64,000 bases of DNA, from NCBI RefSeq assembly GCF_019797865.1, contig NZ_CP081869.1, forward strand, positions 5,222,501 through 5,286,500. Reading direction: 5' to 3'. A model generated the notes under the pieces. It saw only the letters and a program-made list of their open reading frames with translations. It searched no databases and had not been told where the DNA came from. Position 1 is the first letter of the stretch. Each line of letters starts with the position of its first letter. Origin of the DNA: Chenggangzhangella methanolivorans (GTDB lineage: Bacteria; Pseudomonadota; Alphaproteobacteria; Rhizobiales; Methylopilaceae). This document shows, piece after piece, positions 21,495 to 33,247 of this stretch. Position numbers and translations under genes: made by a program.

Positions 21495-21961
21495 TCAGAC
21501 CGCGATCGTCGCGGGGCCGCCGTCCCGGCGGATGCGACGCGCGAGCGCGTGAAGGGCGAATTCGTATCCGTCGATCCCGAGCCGACGATGACGCCGTCGG
21601 CGACGGCGGAAATGTAGGAATGGTGGCGATAGCTTTCGCGGGCGTGAATGTTCGAGATGTGGACCTCGACGATCGGTTTTTCCACCGCGCGCAGCGCGTC
21701 CTGCAGGGCGACCGAGGTGTGGGTCAGCCCGGCGGCGTTGATCACGACGCCGTCCGCCGCCTGCCTCGCCTCCTGGATCCAGTCGATCAGCTCGCCCTCA
21801 TGATTGGACTGGCGGAACACGACCGACAGGCCGAGTCCGTCGGCGACGTCGCGCGAACGAGCCTCGACGTCGCCGAGCGTCGCCGAGCCATAGACCGCCG
21901 GCTCGCGCAGCCCGAGCAGATTGAGGTTCGGTCCATTGAGGATGAAGACCACTGGGTTCAA
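21495..21961 (-). CDS. aroQ: 3-dehydroquinate dehydratase, type II, one frameshift near the end
   Basis: Third step of the shikimate pathway. Typical segments are ILNGPNLNLLGLREPAVYG (catalytic Tyr), FRQSNHEGELIDWI, GVVINAAGLTHTSVAL and VEVHISNIHARESYRHHSYIS. Near 21585 a C is missing. The correct frame reads GVIVGLGIDGYEFALHAL and ends at 21495-21497. The uncorrected frame runs 40 bases too far. It is the first gene of the aroQ-accB-accC run. Confidence 0.93.
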
Positions 21962-22135
21962 GGGACGCTTCGCTGAGGCGGCCCGGCTGGCCGCCGGGAC
22001 GGGCGCGGCCGGAAGCCGCAGAACGCCGCCTTATAGGAAAGACGCGGCCCGAACCCAAGCGATTCCGGAACAGGAGGGTTCGAAGGCTGCGCGGAACCGC
22101 CGGCGGTCGGGCGCGCCGGACCGCCGGCGATCGGC

Positions 22136-22887
22136 TCAGCACATGGCCTTGCCGCACTTCCGAAGCGCCGCGACCCGGCCCTTGAGGTCGTCGACGATCC
22201 CGCGCGTGTTCGGCACCACGGCCTCGCCGATCACGTAGGTCGGCGTCGCCTCGACGCCGAGATCGTCGGCGAGCTGTTTCGATTCGAGCAGGGTCGCCTC
22301 GACCTCCGGCGCGCCCATCGCGGCCTCGAGCTTCTTGCGGTCGACGCCGACCTCGGTCGCGACCGCGAGCGCTTTGTCGCGGGTCGCGAGCGACTGGCCG
22401 CCGAGCAGCTTGTCGTGGAAGGCGCGGAACTTGTCCGGCGATGCGGTTCAGGGCGATCGAGACCTGCGCGGCCCCGACCGACTCTTCGCGGATGACCGGA
22501 AGCTCCATCACCACGACGCGCAGGTTCGGGTCGTTGTCGACGAGCGCGTCGATGTCCTTGATGGCGCGGCGGCAGAAGCCGCAATTGTAGTCGAAGAACT
22601 CGACCAGCGTGACGTCGCCCTTCGGATTGCCGAGGACGGCGTGCAGCTTCTTCTCGTCGATCTTCGACACATAGGTCTTCAGCACGTCGGCGCGCTGCTC
22701 GGCGAGCTTGGCCTGCTGGCGCCGGTTCCACTCTTGCTGCGCCTCGTAGAGCACCTCTGGATTGGTCACGAGATATTCGCGGACGATCTTGCCGATCTCC
22801 TCCTTCTCCTTGGCGTCGAAGGCGAACGCCGGACCTGCGGCCGCGGCGATCAGCGCCGGCGAGGGCGAGGCGGGGGAAGAGGGGCAT
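22136..22887 (-). CDS. DsbA-family periplasmic thiol-disulfide protein, frameshifted
   Basis: An exported thioredoxin-fold protein (COG1651). The redox motif is CGFC in LVEFFDYNCGFCRRAIKD, preceded by a helical N-terminal part (EIGKIVREYLVTNPE). The cis-Pro region is GVEATPTYVIG near the C-terminus. Indels lie near 22870 (the signal peptide changes frame into PALIAAAAGPAFAFD) and near 22440 (the frame resumes at KFRAFHDKLLGG). The ATG at 22887 is the likely start. The family includes copper-resistance ScsC and isomerase-like proteins. The exact role is unknown. Confidence 0.85.
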
Positions 22888-22935
22888 GGTGGTGGTTTCC
22901 GTGTCAGATCGGAGCGGTGCGGACGACAGAACGTG

Positions 22936-23095
22936 CTGCGTGCTTCGAGACGCCGGCTTTGGCCGGCTCCTCAGCATGAGGAATGTGGCGGAGTTTGGCT
23001 ATTCGATGTCGTGCGCGCCAAATCTCCCGCCGAGACGTCACCGACGCTTCTCATGCTGAGGAGCTCGTCTCCGACGAGCGTCTCGAAGCACGCAG
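22936..23095. repeat. long palindromic intergenic element, copy B
   Basis: The two arms are 22936-22981 and about 23050-23095. The variable stems are GCCGGC/GCCGGC on the left (loop TTTG) and CTCGTC/GACGAG on the right (loop TCC). The 68-base spacer continues the palindrome with GGCGGAG..TTTGGC against GCCAAA..TCCCGCC. It sits between the M48 protease gene and the DsbA-like gene, which share a strand. Confidence 0.85.
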
Positions 23096-23101
23096 TTCGC
23101 C

Positions 23102-24509
23102 TCAGTTCATCTTCTGCGGCGTGTAGGTCGCGATGTCGTCGGCCTTCAGCCAGTTCGGCGTGCCCGTCTTGAAGCCGGCCTTGGCGCGGTTCGCGATCTG
23201 GCGCGCGGTGCCGTAGTCGCCCTCGGCGAAGGCCGCCTGCGCCGAGGCGAGGTCGGCCTCGGGAATCTTGTTCTTCTTGGCGAGCGCGATGGCGAGCTGC
23301 CGAAAACCCTCGGCGTTCTTCGGATCGCGCGCAGTGGCGCGGGTGAGTTCGGCCACCGCGTCGCCGCCCTTGCCGCCGCCGGCGTTCATCGCCTGTCCGA
23401 GCATGGTGCGGATCGGCGTCGCGCCCGGGGCGAGCGACAGCCCTTGCGAAGCTCGGGCACGGCCTGCGCCGGGCGCCCGTTCTCGAGATAGGCCTGCCCC
23501 TTGAGCTCGTGGAACCAGGGATTGTTGGGCTGGGCGCGGATGAGGTCGTCGATCTGCGCGGCCGCGCTGTCGATCGGCGACGACCGGTAGGAGGCGATCG
23601 CCCTCGCGTAGCGGGCCGGCAGGCTCATGTCGCTCGGCGGGTAGCGCCGGCCGACGCCCTGCGGCGTGTCCGTGAAGCCGTAGAGCTTGGCGCGCATCAT
23701 GTCGTGGCGCGCCTGAAGCGCCGGCGGGTCGAGCTTGTCGTAATAGGGGCTCTTCTTCGCGAGATCCTGAAGGTTCGCGATGCGGTCGGCCGGCATCGGA
23801 TGGCTCTGCGCGTAGGGGTCGATGAAGCGCTTGGAGAACGCGATCTGGCTCTCGAAACGCTGGAACGTCGTCAGCATGCCCTTGGCCGACTGGCCGGACT
23901 TGTTCAGGTAGCTGATCGCCGATCGGTCGGCCGCCTGCTCCTCGCCGCGCTGGTAGGAGAGCAGCGAGCGGCGGATCGCCTCCTGCGGCGCCATCACCGC
24001 GCCTGCGACCGCGCCGCCGGCGTTGTCGCCCGGGCGACTGGTCGCCACCGCTCCGGCCGCGGCTCCGATGCCGAGCAGCATCGCGACGATCGACATCGTC
24101 TGGGCCTGGTCGAGCCGCTGGCGGAGTCTGGCCAGATGGCCGCCGACGATGTGGCCGGTCTCGTGCGCGAGCACGCCGATGACCTCGTTCGGGTCTTGGC
24201 TTCCATCAGCGTGCCGATGTTGACGAAGATGCGCCGGCCGTCGGCCACGAAGGCGTTGAACTCCTTCGAGTTGATGATCGTGATCTCGACCACGCCCTCG
24301 TTGATGCCCGCCGCCTTGAAGATCGGCGCCATGTAGTCGCGCAGCAGCCCCTCGATCTCGGCGTCGCGGATGACGGGCATGCCGCGCGGCGTCTGGGCGG
24401 AGGCCGGGGCGGTCACGCCGACGAGCGCCGTCGCCGCGGCCGCGACGAGCGCTGTCGCCCGCCGGAGCTGGCGACCCAGGAAGGTCTGCGTACGCAAAGT
24501 CGGGATCAT
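23102..24509 (-). CDS. M48 family metalloprotease with C-terminal TPR repeats, frameshifted
   Basis: An exported zinc protease like BepA/YfgC, which clears stalled outer-membrane proteins. A signal peptide (ALVAAAATALVGVTAPASAQ) follows ATG 24509. The zinc motif is LAHETGHIVGGHL and the third ligand lies in EEQAADRSAI. The C-terminal third holds TPR-like segments (PWFHELKGQAYLENGRPAQA, FRQLAIALAKKNK). Frame changes lie near 24195, just before HETGH, and near 23440. In BepA the TPR part binds the BAM machinery, and the same is likely here. Confidence 0.9.
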
Positions 24510-24829
24510 CGCTCCTCGCGTCGGGGATCGTGCGAGCGCTCGGATGCTATCCGCGCGGAAGGACGCGGGCAACGCGCAGGCGCGCGCGGCCGCCTTTCGC
24601 CGGCGCCCTTTGCGCGAGGGGAGCCCTTCGGTCTATTAGGGGCGACGGCCCGAACGCACGTTCTCGCGATCCCGCCTCCCGGCTTCGTCACGGACGGCGG
24701 GCGCGCGTGCGTTTTGGGGTCTGCGATGTGGACAAGGGACGGCGCCGGCTCCCCGAATCGGGACGGCTGCGTCTAAGGCTGACGAGTCGTGGTTCGCCGC
24801 GGCGTCGGCCGATCAACCTGAGAGACGGA
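24510..24829. other. intergenic region upstream of pyrG
   Basis: This 320-base stretch lies between the M48 gene (minus) and pyrG (plus) and should hold both promoters. I looked for secG and tpiA, frequent upstream neighbours of pyrG in related genomes, and saw no trace. I see no clear hairpin, tRNA or riboswitch. Confidence 0.4.
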
Positions 24830-26455
<1,626 letters not shown>

Positions 26456-26456
<1 letters not shown>

Positions 26457-27076
26457 TGCGGTCCACGCCCGCAAAGTTCTGGGCGTGGTTTTCCGTGAAC
26501 GCGGGTCGTCTCGCGCGAATCGTGGAGCCGGAAGCCTCGGAGGACGAGCGGATGAAGCTCTACGCGGAGCTGAACGAGCAGTTCGACGCCGCGTTCGAAA
26601 ACGTCATCTGCGAAGTCGGCTTCAAGGACGGTTCGGCGCAGTTCGTCATCTCGGCCGACGGCCAGAGGGAGCGGTTCGGGGCGGTCATCGATTATGTGGA
26701 GGGCGCGCCCGAGATCCCCGGCTGGAAAGTGGTCCCCTTCCGGCAGCGCATGCCGGTCGACTACATGCTCAAGATGTTCGGCGTCGACTATCCGCCCGCC
26801 GACATGAGGCTGAAGCCTGCGGCGGCGGCGGACAATGTGGACATGGCGTTCTACCTGAAGACCGACGGCCGGCTCGACGACGCGAGTTTCAGTCAGGTGA
26901 CCTACATCGTGCTCGACGGCCTCCTAGGAGAGTTCGACGTCGAGGCTTATGTGGGCGTCGTCGAGAAGACGCTGCTGGCTCCAAGCGCGCCCTGGCCGGA
27001 AGGCGCGCTGGGCCTCGACGAAGCCCGCGACGAATTCGACCGGCTGAGCGCGCGCCTGAGGCCCGTCAGGCGATGA
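26456..27076 (+). CDS. conserved-looking hypothetical protein downstream of pyrG
   Basis: A 206-residue soluble acidic protein without signal or membrane segments (FWAWFSVNAGRLARIVE, WKVVPFRQRMPVDY, FDVEAYVGVVEKTLL). I do not recognise the family. Its ATG overlaps the pyrG stop (TGATG), and its own stop overlaps the next start (ATGA). It is therefore translationally coupled to both neighbours. It is intact. Confidence 0.75.
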
Positions 27077-27888
27077 CGGCGCGCGGCCTTGATCACCTCA
27101 TCCACCTCGTGCGCGACCTCGACGCTGCGGCTGCGGCTTATGAGCGGCTCGGCTTCAGGGTCTCGTCCGAGAACCGCCATCCGTTCGGCACCAAGAACCG
27201 CATCGTCCAGTTCCCCGGCGCGTTCATCGAGATCCTGGCCATAGGCGACCACGCGCCGGTTCCGGACGCCGCGCCGGGCCAGCCGTCCTTCGCCGCCTTC
27301 CATCGCGACCTGCTTGCGCGGGCAGGCGAGGGCGGCTCCGGCATCGCGCTCGAATGCCCCGATGCGCGCGGCGACGCCGCAGCATTCGCGCGCTTTGGGA
27401 TCGGAGACTTCCAGCCGTTCTTTTTCGAGCGGCGCGGGACGCGCGCCGAGGGCTCAGACGTCCATGTCGCGTTCGAGCTCGCTTTCGCGCAGGACGCCGC
27501 CTCGCCGGACGCGCTCTTCTTCGCTTGCGATCACAAATTCCCGGACTTCTGGAGCGAAGAGGCGCAGCGCCATCCAAACGGCGCGACCACAATCCTCGGG
27601 GCGATCCTGACGGCCGAAAATCCCTCGGATCACCACGTCTTCCTCAAGGCGTTCACAGGCGTCCACGATTTTCGCGCCACCTCGCTCGGGCTGTCGATCG
27701 CGACGCCGCGCGGGACGCTCGACGTGCTCACCCCGTTCGCGTTCCGCCAACTCACCGGCGTCGAGGCTCCGCAGGGGGACGGAATGCGGCTCGCCGCCAT
27801 CCGCATCGCCGCGCCTCGCGCGCAGATTGCGCCGGGGACGGATCATTTCGGCCTCACGCTTGTGCTGGAAGAGGCGCGCGCGGCCTGA
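27073..27888 (+). CDS. VOC / glyoxalase-3-like domain protein
   Basis: A 271-residue protein with the vicinal-oxygen-chelate start LDHLIHLVRDLDAAAAAYERLG, where His is the likely first metal ligand. FPGAFIEIL and HHVFLKAFTG lie further along. It matches the Glyoxalase_3 type, in which two half-domains build a metal site. The substrate is unknown. ATG 27073 overlaps the preceding stop by four bases. It is intact and part of the pyrG-kdsA run. Confidence 0.8.
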   Translation: MTARGLDHLIHLVRDLDAAAAAYERLGFRVSSENRHPFGTKNRIVQFPGAFIEILAIGDHAPVPDAAPGQPSFAAFHRDLLARAGEGGSGIALECPDARGDAAAFARFGIGDFQPFFFERRGTRAEGSDVHVAFELAFAQDAASPDALFFACDHKFPDFWSEEAQRHPNGATTILGAILTAENPSDHHVFLKAFTGVHDFRATSLGLSIATPRGTLDVLTPFAFRQLTGVEAPQGDGMRLAAIRIAAPRAQIAPGTDHFGLTLVLEEARAA

Positions 27889-27924
27889 TAGGTCGCACGG
27901 CCGAACGAACCGGAGCACCGCCCG

Positions 27925-28785
27925 ATGAACGCACCTGTCCAGAACCGCCCGCAGGGCGTCGTCGAAATCGGCGAAGGCGCCGGCAAGGTCCGCTTCGGCA
28001 ACGACCTTCCGGTCGCGCTCATCGCAGGCCCCTGCCAGATGGAAAGCCGCGAGCACGCGCTCGAGGTCGCCTCCGCGCTCAAGGAGATCGCGGGCAAGCT
28101 CGGGATCGGGCTGGTGTTCAAGACCTCGTTCGACAAGGCCAACCGCACCAGCGCGAACGCGCAGCGCGGCATGGGGCTCGAGGCGGCGCTGCCGGTCTTC
28201 GCCGAGATCCGCGAGAGCCTCGGCCTGCCGACGCTGACCGACGTCCACGACGCCCATCAGTGCGCAGCCGTGGCCGAGGCCGTCGACGTGCTGCAGATCC
28301 CGGCGTTCCTCTGCCGCCAGACCGACCTGTTGCTCGCCGCCGCCGCGACGGGCCGCGTCGTCAACGTCAAGAAGGGTCAGTTTCTCGCGCCCTGGGACAT
28401 GAAGAACGTGGTGGCCAAGCTCACCGGCGCCGGGAACCCGAAGGTGCTGCTCACCGAGCGCGGGGCCTCGTTCGGCTACAACACGCTCGTCTCCGACATG
28501 CGCGCGCTGCCCGAGATGGCCAAGACCGGCGCGCCGGTGATCTTCGACGCCACCCATTCGGTGCAGCAGCCGGGCGGGCAGGGCACGTCTTCGGGCGGCC
28601 AGCGCGAATACGTCGCCGTTCTCGCGCGCGCCGCGGTGGCGGTCGGCGTGGCGGGGCTCTTCATCGAGAGCCACCCGGATCCCGACCACGCCCCCTCGGA
28701 CGGTCCGAACATGGTCGCGCTCAAGGACATGCCGGCGCTGCTCGAGCGCCTGATGGCGTTCGACAAGATCGCCAAAGCGGCCTGA
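27925..28785 (+). CDS. kdsA: 3-deoxy-8-phosphooctulonate (KDO-8-P) synthase
   Basis: It condenses phosphoenolpyruvate with arabinose 5-phosphate for the lipopolysaccharide inner core. Typical segments are LIAGPCQMESREHAL, FKTSFDKANRTS, GLPTLTDVHD, QIPAFLCRQTDLL and ERGASFGYNTLVSDMR. Length 286 residues is normal and the gene is intact. It is in the same direction as pyrG and eno, the usual pyrG-kdsA-eno order. Here other genes have been added between them. Confidence 0.96.
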   Translation: MNAPVQNRPQGVVEIGEGAGKVRFGNDLPVALIAGPCQMESREHALEVASALKEIAGKLGIGLVFKTSFDKANRTSANAQRGMGLEAALPVFAEIRESLGLPTLTDVHDAHQCAAVAEAVDVLQIPAFLCRQTDLLLAAAATGRVVNVKKGQFLAPWDMKNVVAKLTGAGNPKVLLTERGASFGYNTLVSDMRALPEMAKTGAPVIFDATHSVQQPGGQGTSSGGQREYVAVLARAAVAVGVAGLFIESHPDPDHAPSDGPNMVALKDMPALLERLMAFDKIAKAA

Positions 28786-28895
28786 TCCGCCTCAGGTTCG
28801 TCCTGTTGATCAATTGATTGATTGCGACAGTCCGCCCCGATACTGATCGAAGCCGCGGCGGCAAGACCGTTCCGGCTTCGACGGGGGAAGACGGC

Positions 28896-29453
28896 ATGCC
28901 GATCATCGCGACGATCCTCAGCGGGCTCTTCTTCTGGGGAGTCTACTGGTTCATCTTCATGGACGGCCACAAGGCCGTCGGCGGCATGCTCACCGGGCGG
29001 CGCAACGCCAAGCGACGGGCGGCGGCCCTCGACGCCGAGGCTCGCGCGCCGATCACGTTGATCGCTGATCCGCGCGACGCCGCGACCGTCCTGATGTACC
29101 TCGTCGCGCGCCAGAAGGGCGATTATTCAGCGGCCCAGCTCTCCGCCATCGGGGCCGAGATGCGCGGCGTGCTGTCGCTTGAGGGCGACCTCGCCGAGCG
29201 CCAGTCCTATGCGCGCTTCGCCTGCACCAAGACGCCGAGCGTCACCGCCGCGATCCAGGACGTCGCGCCCTTGCCGAGCGACCGGCTGACGCCGGAGGAG
29301 CGCGACGATCTCTTCGCCATGGTGGACCGCATCGCCAACGTCGACGGTCCGCCGAGCGATGAGCAGGCGGCCTCGCTGGCGGCTCTGCGGAAGGCGCTCG
29401 AACCTGCGGAGGCGACCGGCCAGGGCTTCGGCTGGACACGCGCCCGCGCCTGA
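28896..29453 (+). CDS. hypothetical single-span membrane protein
   Basis: A 185-residue protein. It begins with a membrane segment (IIATILSGLFFWGVYWFIFM) and continues as an acidic helical domain (APITLIADPRDAATVLMYLV, LTPEERDDLFAMVDRIANVDG). The later part faintly resembles TerB-like helical domains. I would not assign it. ATG 28896 directly precedes the hydrophobic segment and is preferred over upstream starts. It is intact. Confidence 0.7.
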   Translation: MPIIATILSGLFFWGVYWFIFMDGHKAVGGMLTGRRNAKRRAAALDAEARAPITLIADPRDAATVLMYLVARQKGDYSAAQLSAIGAEMRGVLSLEGDLAERQSYARFACTKTPSVTAAIQDVAPLPSDRLTPEERDDLFAMVDRIANVDGPPSDEQAASLAALRKALEPAEATGQGFGWTRARA

Positions 29454-29458
29454 AAGGC

Positions 29459-30482
29459 CTAAGTCTGCGCCACGAGCTGCGCGTTGGCGCGGTCGTAGCG
29501 GATATAGGCTGCGGCCGACACATGCGTGCCGCCGACCCAGTGGTCGGCGCCGTTGACGACCCGGTGGTCGAGCCGCCCCGACAGCACCGCGCGCCCCGTG
29601 CGGGTGAGCCGCAGGCGCGCCCGGGCGAACTCGCGTAGCCCCGGTCGGCGTGGGCCTTGAGCCGCAATGGTCCTGCGAGGGCCCGGGCAGCCCTTCGATC
29701 AGCGGCCTGTCGCCGAACGCCAGCCCGTCGAGCCGGCGAAAGAAGCTGGCGTCGCCCAGAAACTGCGCGTCGTCCTCTTCGCTCACGCGGCGGAAGAGTT
29801 CGCCGGTGGTCGTCTCCTCGCGCGCAAGATGCGACAACGCCCGCTCCTCGGTGAGGGTGAGCCCCATCAGCGGGTCGGGCAGCTCCGCCAGCAGGCGGTT
29901 CAGCGCGCGGCCAAGATAGGGCAGGGCGCTGGTATCGGACTGGGCGAGATCGGCGAGCCGATGGGGGGTCGGCGCAGTGAACGCCTCCCAAGCCTCGCTC
30001 GCGAGGCTCTGTTGCTCGTGCGTCACCGGCGCGGCCGCCTCGGCGAGGCGCCGCATCGAGTCCGGTCCCTGATGGCCGAGATAGTCGTCGGCCTGGACGA
30101 GATGGAGCCCCTCGAGACGATCTTCACCGCGGAAGAAGTCGAGGATCTGCAGCAGTTGCAACTGGTCGTAGAGGTCGTGCTCGAGCCAGATCTCGACTCT
30201 TTGGAAGCCCGAATGCCGGCGAATGGCGGCGTCGCGCGACCGGAATTCGGTCGCGACCTCCTCGGCTCCGAGCCCGAGGTCGGAGGAAATGAAAGTCGCG
30301 CGGATCGCCGACAGACGTTCGAGGCCGCTCATCGCCGGCACCGGGCCGTCATGCAGGACGTCGCGCCAGGCGAGGATCCGGCCGGCGACGCCGGCTGCCT
30401 CCAGCCGGGCGACTGCCGCGTCGCCGTTCGTGATGACCAGCACGTCGTCGGGGCGCCGCTCGGAATTCGTATCGGGGATCAT
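29459..30482 (-). CDS. DUF1835 domain protein, one frameshift
   Basis: The N-terminus (DDVLVITNGDAAVARLEAAG, ILAWRDVLHDGPVPA) is the DUF1835 signature, and the middle reads VEIWLEHDLYDQLQLLQIL. GGAAGG 5-6 bases before ATG 30482 supports that start over the ATG 21 bases upstream. A frame change near 29655 interrupts it. The correct frame runs LRLTRTGRAVLSGRLDHR to a TAG at 29459-29461. The family function is unknown. It converges with the preceding hypothetical gene, six bases away. Confidence 0.8.
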
Positions 30483-30683
30483 CAGCGCCTTCCAACTTCG
30501 CATGCGTCGTTCACGGCATGGAAGGTGGGGGGCGCTTGGGGCGTATTCGCGGCGGCGGCGTCTCACGAGACCGCGTCCTAGCGGCTCTCGGCGCGGGAGT
30601 CCGCCGGCACGGCCAGCGTGACGGTTCGGCGACGGCGCGCCGCCGTATTTGCGCCCATTCCGTTTCTGGCGCGACACATGCGG

Positions 30684-31130
30684 TCACCCCCGTCCGCGAT
30701 ACGGCGGCACGCCCTGGTCCGGCGCCCAGAGGCTTGCGGGGCGTTCGCCGGTCTCGAAGAATACGTCGATCGGAATGCCGCCGCGCGGATACCAGTAGCC
30801 GCCAATCCTCAGCCACTTCGGGGCGAGCGCCGCGACGAGCCGCTTGCCGATCGCGACCGTGCAGTCCTCGTGGAAGGCGCCGTGGTTGCGGAACGAGCCG
30901 AGATAGAGCTTCAGCGATTTGGACTCCACCAGCCACGCGCCCGGCGCGTAGTCGATGACGAGATGGGCGAAATCCGGCTGGCCGGTCACGGGGCAGAGCG
31001 AGGTGAACTCCGGCGCGGCGAAGCGGACGACGTAGTCGACGTCCGTATGGGGATTGGGAACGCGGTCGAGCTCCGCCTCTTCGGGGGATGCGGGAAGCGG
31101 CGTCTGCCGGCCGAGCTGAAGGTCGCTCAT
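30684..31130 (-). CDS. queF: NADPH-dependent 7-cyano-7-deazaguanine reductase QueF
   Basis: It reduces preQ0 to preQ1 in queuosine biosynthesis. It is the short unimodular type of 148 residues. The catalytic Cys is in FTSLCPVTGQPDFAH, and the substrate-binding Glu and His lie in ESKSLKLYLGSFRNHGAFHEDC. ATG 31130 gives the standard start MSDLQLGRQTPLP. It is intact and diverges from eno. Confidence 0.96.
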   Translation of the reverse strand: MSDLQLGRQTPLPASPEEAELDRVPNPHTDVDYVVRFAAPEFTSLCPVTGQPDFAHLVIDYAPGAWLVESKSLKLYLGSFRNHGAFHEDCTVAIGKRLVAALAPKWLRIGGYWYPRGGIPIDVFFETGERPASLWAPDQGVPPYRGRG

Positions 31131-31252
31131 GGGATCTCCTGAAATCTCGGGCGGATTTAGCGCAGCCTGGGCCAAGCGCGATCTTTCGCGGTGGCGCGCC
31201 ATCCGCTAGAGGTGCGCCGACCTCCTCCATCTCAGCCTTCGGAGCCCGCCAC

Positions 31253-32532
31253 ATGACCGCAATCGTCGACATCGTCGCCCGCGAGATCCTGGACAGCCGC
31301 GGCAATCCGACCGTCGAGGTGGACGTCACGCTCGAGGACGGCAGCCAGGGTCGCGCCGCGGTGCCCTCCGGCGCCTCGACCGGCGCATGAGGCGGTCGAG
31401 CTCCGCGACGGCGACAAGAAGCGTTATCTGGGCAAGGGCGTCACCAAGGCGGTCGACGCCGTCAACGGCGAGATCTTCGACGCGATCGGCGGCTTCGACG
31501 CCGAGGAGCAGGTGAAGATCGACGAGACCCTGATCGCGCTCGACGGCACGCCCAACAAGGCGCGGCTCGGCGCGAACGCGATCCTAGGCGTCTCGCTCGC
31601 GACCGCCAAGGCCGCGGCGGCGAGCTCCATGACGCCGCTCTATCGCTATGTCGGCGGCGTCTCGGCCCGCGTCCTTCCGGTGCCGATGATGAACATCGTC
31701 AACGGCGGCGCGCACGCCGACAACCCGATCGACTTCCAGGAATTCATGATCATGCCGGTGGGCGCCGAGAGCTTCTCGGAGGCGCTGCGCACCGGCGCGG
31801 AGATCTTCCACACGCTGAAGAAGCAGCTGAAGGACGCCGGCCACAACACCAATCGGCGACGAGGGCGGCTTCGCTCCGAACCTTTCCTCGGCCGAGGTCG
31901 CGCTCGACTTCGTCATGAAGTCGGTCGAGAAGGCCGGCTTCAAGCCGGGCAAGGACGTCTACATCGCGCTCGATTGCGCCGCGACCGAGTTCTTCAAGGA
32001 CGGCAAGTATGTCTACGAGGGCGAGGGCGAGACCCGCGACCCCGAGAAGCAGGCCAAGTACCTCGCCAAGCTCGTGAAGAACTACCCGATCGTCTCGATC
32101 GAAGACGGCATGGCCGAGGACGACTGGGAGGGTTGGAAGGCCGTCACCGAGCTCGTCGGCGACAAGTGCCAGCTGGTCGGCGACGACCTGTTCGTCACGA
32201 ATGTCGAGCGTCTGTCGAAGGGCATCAAGAAGGGCGTCGCCAACTCGATCCTGGTCAAGGTCAACCAGATCGGTTCGCTGACCGAGACGCTCGCCGCCGT
32301 CGACATGGCCCAGCGCGCCGGCTACACGGCCGTGATGAGCCACCGCTCCGGCGAGACCGAGGACGCGACCATCGCGGACCTCGCGGTCGCGACCAATTGC
32401 GGGCAGATCAAGACCGGCTCGCTCGCCCGTTCGGACCGGATCGCGAAGTACAATCAGCTGCTGCGCATCGAGCAGGAGCTCGGCGCCCAGGCGATCTACG
32501 CCGGCAGGGCGGCGCTCAAGGCGCTCGACTGA
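31253..32532 (+). CDS. eno: enolase, two frameshifts
   Basis: It interconverts 2-phosphoglycerate and phosphoenolpyruvate. Segments seen are REILDSRGNPTVEVD, MNIVNGGAHADNPIDFQEF, SIEDGMAEDDW, MSHRSGETEDATIADLAV and CGQIKTGSLARSDR. Near 31386 two bases are lost in a GC repeat (STGAHEA), giving a false TGA. Near 31853 a second indel garbles GDEGGFAPNLSS. Both sides are otherwise typical and the gene is essential. The intrinsic terminator at 32577 follows. Confidence 0.95.
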
Positions 32533-32576
32533 TCTCTCCGAGCGTCGCCTTGGGCGGCCCGTGAGCCAACAAAAAG

Positions 32577-32598
32577 CCCCGCGGCCGAAACCGCGGGG
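32577..32598. terminator. bidirectional intrinsic terminator after eno
   Basis: The stem CCCCGCGG/CCGCGGGG has loop CCGAAA. It is preceded by AAAAAG and followed by TTTTTCTTT, so it works on both strands for the converging eno and outer-membrane protein genes. Confidence 0.88.
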
Positions 32599-32623
32599 TT
32601 TTTCTTTGGTCCGATCGTGCGGA

Positions 32624-33247
32624 TCAGAACTTGTAGGCGAGGCCGCCCATGACCCGGTTCTCGGTGAGCTTCACGCCGCTGCGGCGGCCGTAATCCGCGT
32701 AGCGGTACTCGGCGCGGCCCACGACGTTGTCGGTGAAGGCGTATTCGGCGCCGCCGCCGGCCGTCCAGCCGGTGAAGCTGCGGGACTGGGTCGCCGCGCC
32801 GCCCGTGCCGGTGCCCTTGACGCGCGCATAGGCGACGCCCGCCGCGCCGTAGACCATGACGCGATCGAACGCGACGCCGACGCGGCCGCGGGTGGCGCCG
32901 GCCCACTTCACGTCAGCCTTCACGCTGCCGAACGGAGCGAAGCTGACCTTGTCGTCCTGGTCCGACCAGTTGAAGTCGGTCTCGACGCCGACAACGAGCG
33001 GGGAAGCGTCGAACTGATAGTTATAGCCGGCGTAGCCGCCGATCAGCGCGCCCTTCGGCCGGAACGCGCCGCCGCCCAGACGATCCTTGCCGTAGCCGGC
33101 CTGGACGCCGAGATAGGCGCCGGTCCAGCTGAAGGACGGCACGGCGATGACGGCCGGCGCGGCTTCCATCGGAAGGTCGGCGGCGAAGGCCGAGGTGGAG
33201 AGAAGGGCGGCGGAGAGAGCCGCGCCGAGAGCGAGAGAGCGAACCAT
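32624..33247 (-). CDS. outer-membrane beta-barrel protein (Omp25/porin-like)
   Basis: A 207-residue protein with signal peptide (ALGAALSAALLSTSAFAADLP) and the alternating pattern of an eight-strand barrel. WTGAYLGVQAGYG, GGYAGYNYQFD, VGVETDFNWS, RAEYRYADYG and the C-terminal YKF (aromatic end needed by BAM) are seen. It belongs to the Omp25/Omp31-like group common in Hyphomicrobiales. GGGGAAA precedes ATG 33247. It is intact. Confidence 0.9.
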   Translation of the reverse strand: MVRSLALGAALSAALLSTSAFAADLPMEAAPAVIAVPSFSWTGAYLGVQAGYGKDRLGGGAFRPKGALIGGYAGYNYQFDASPLVVGVETDFNWSDQDDKVSFAPFGSVKADVKWAGATRGRVGVAFDRVMVYGAAGVAYARVKGTGTGGAATQSRSFTGWTAGGGAEYAFTDNVVGRAEYRYADYGRRSGVKLTENRVMGGLAYKF

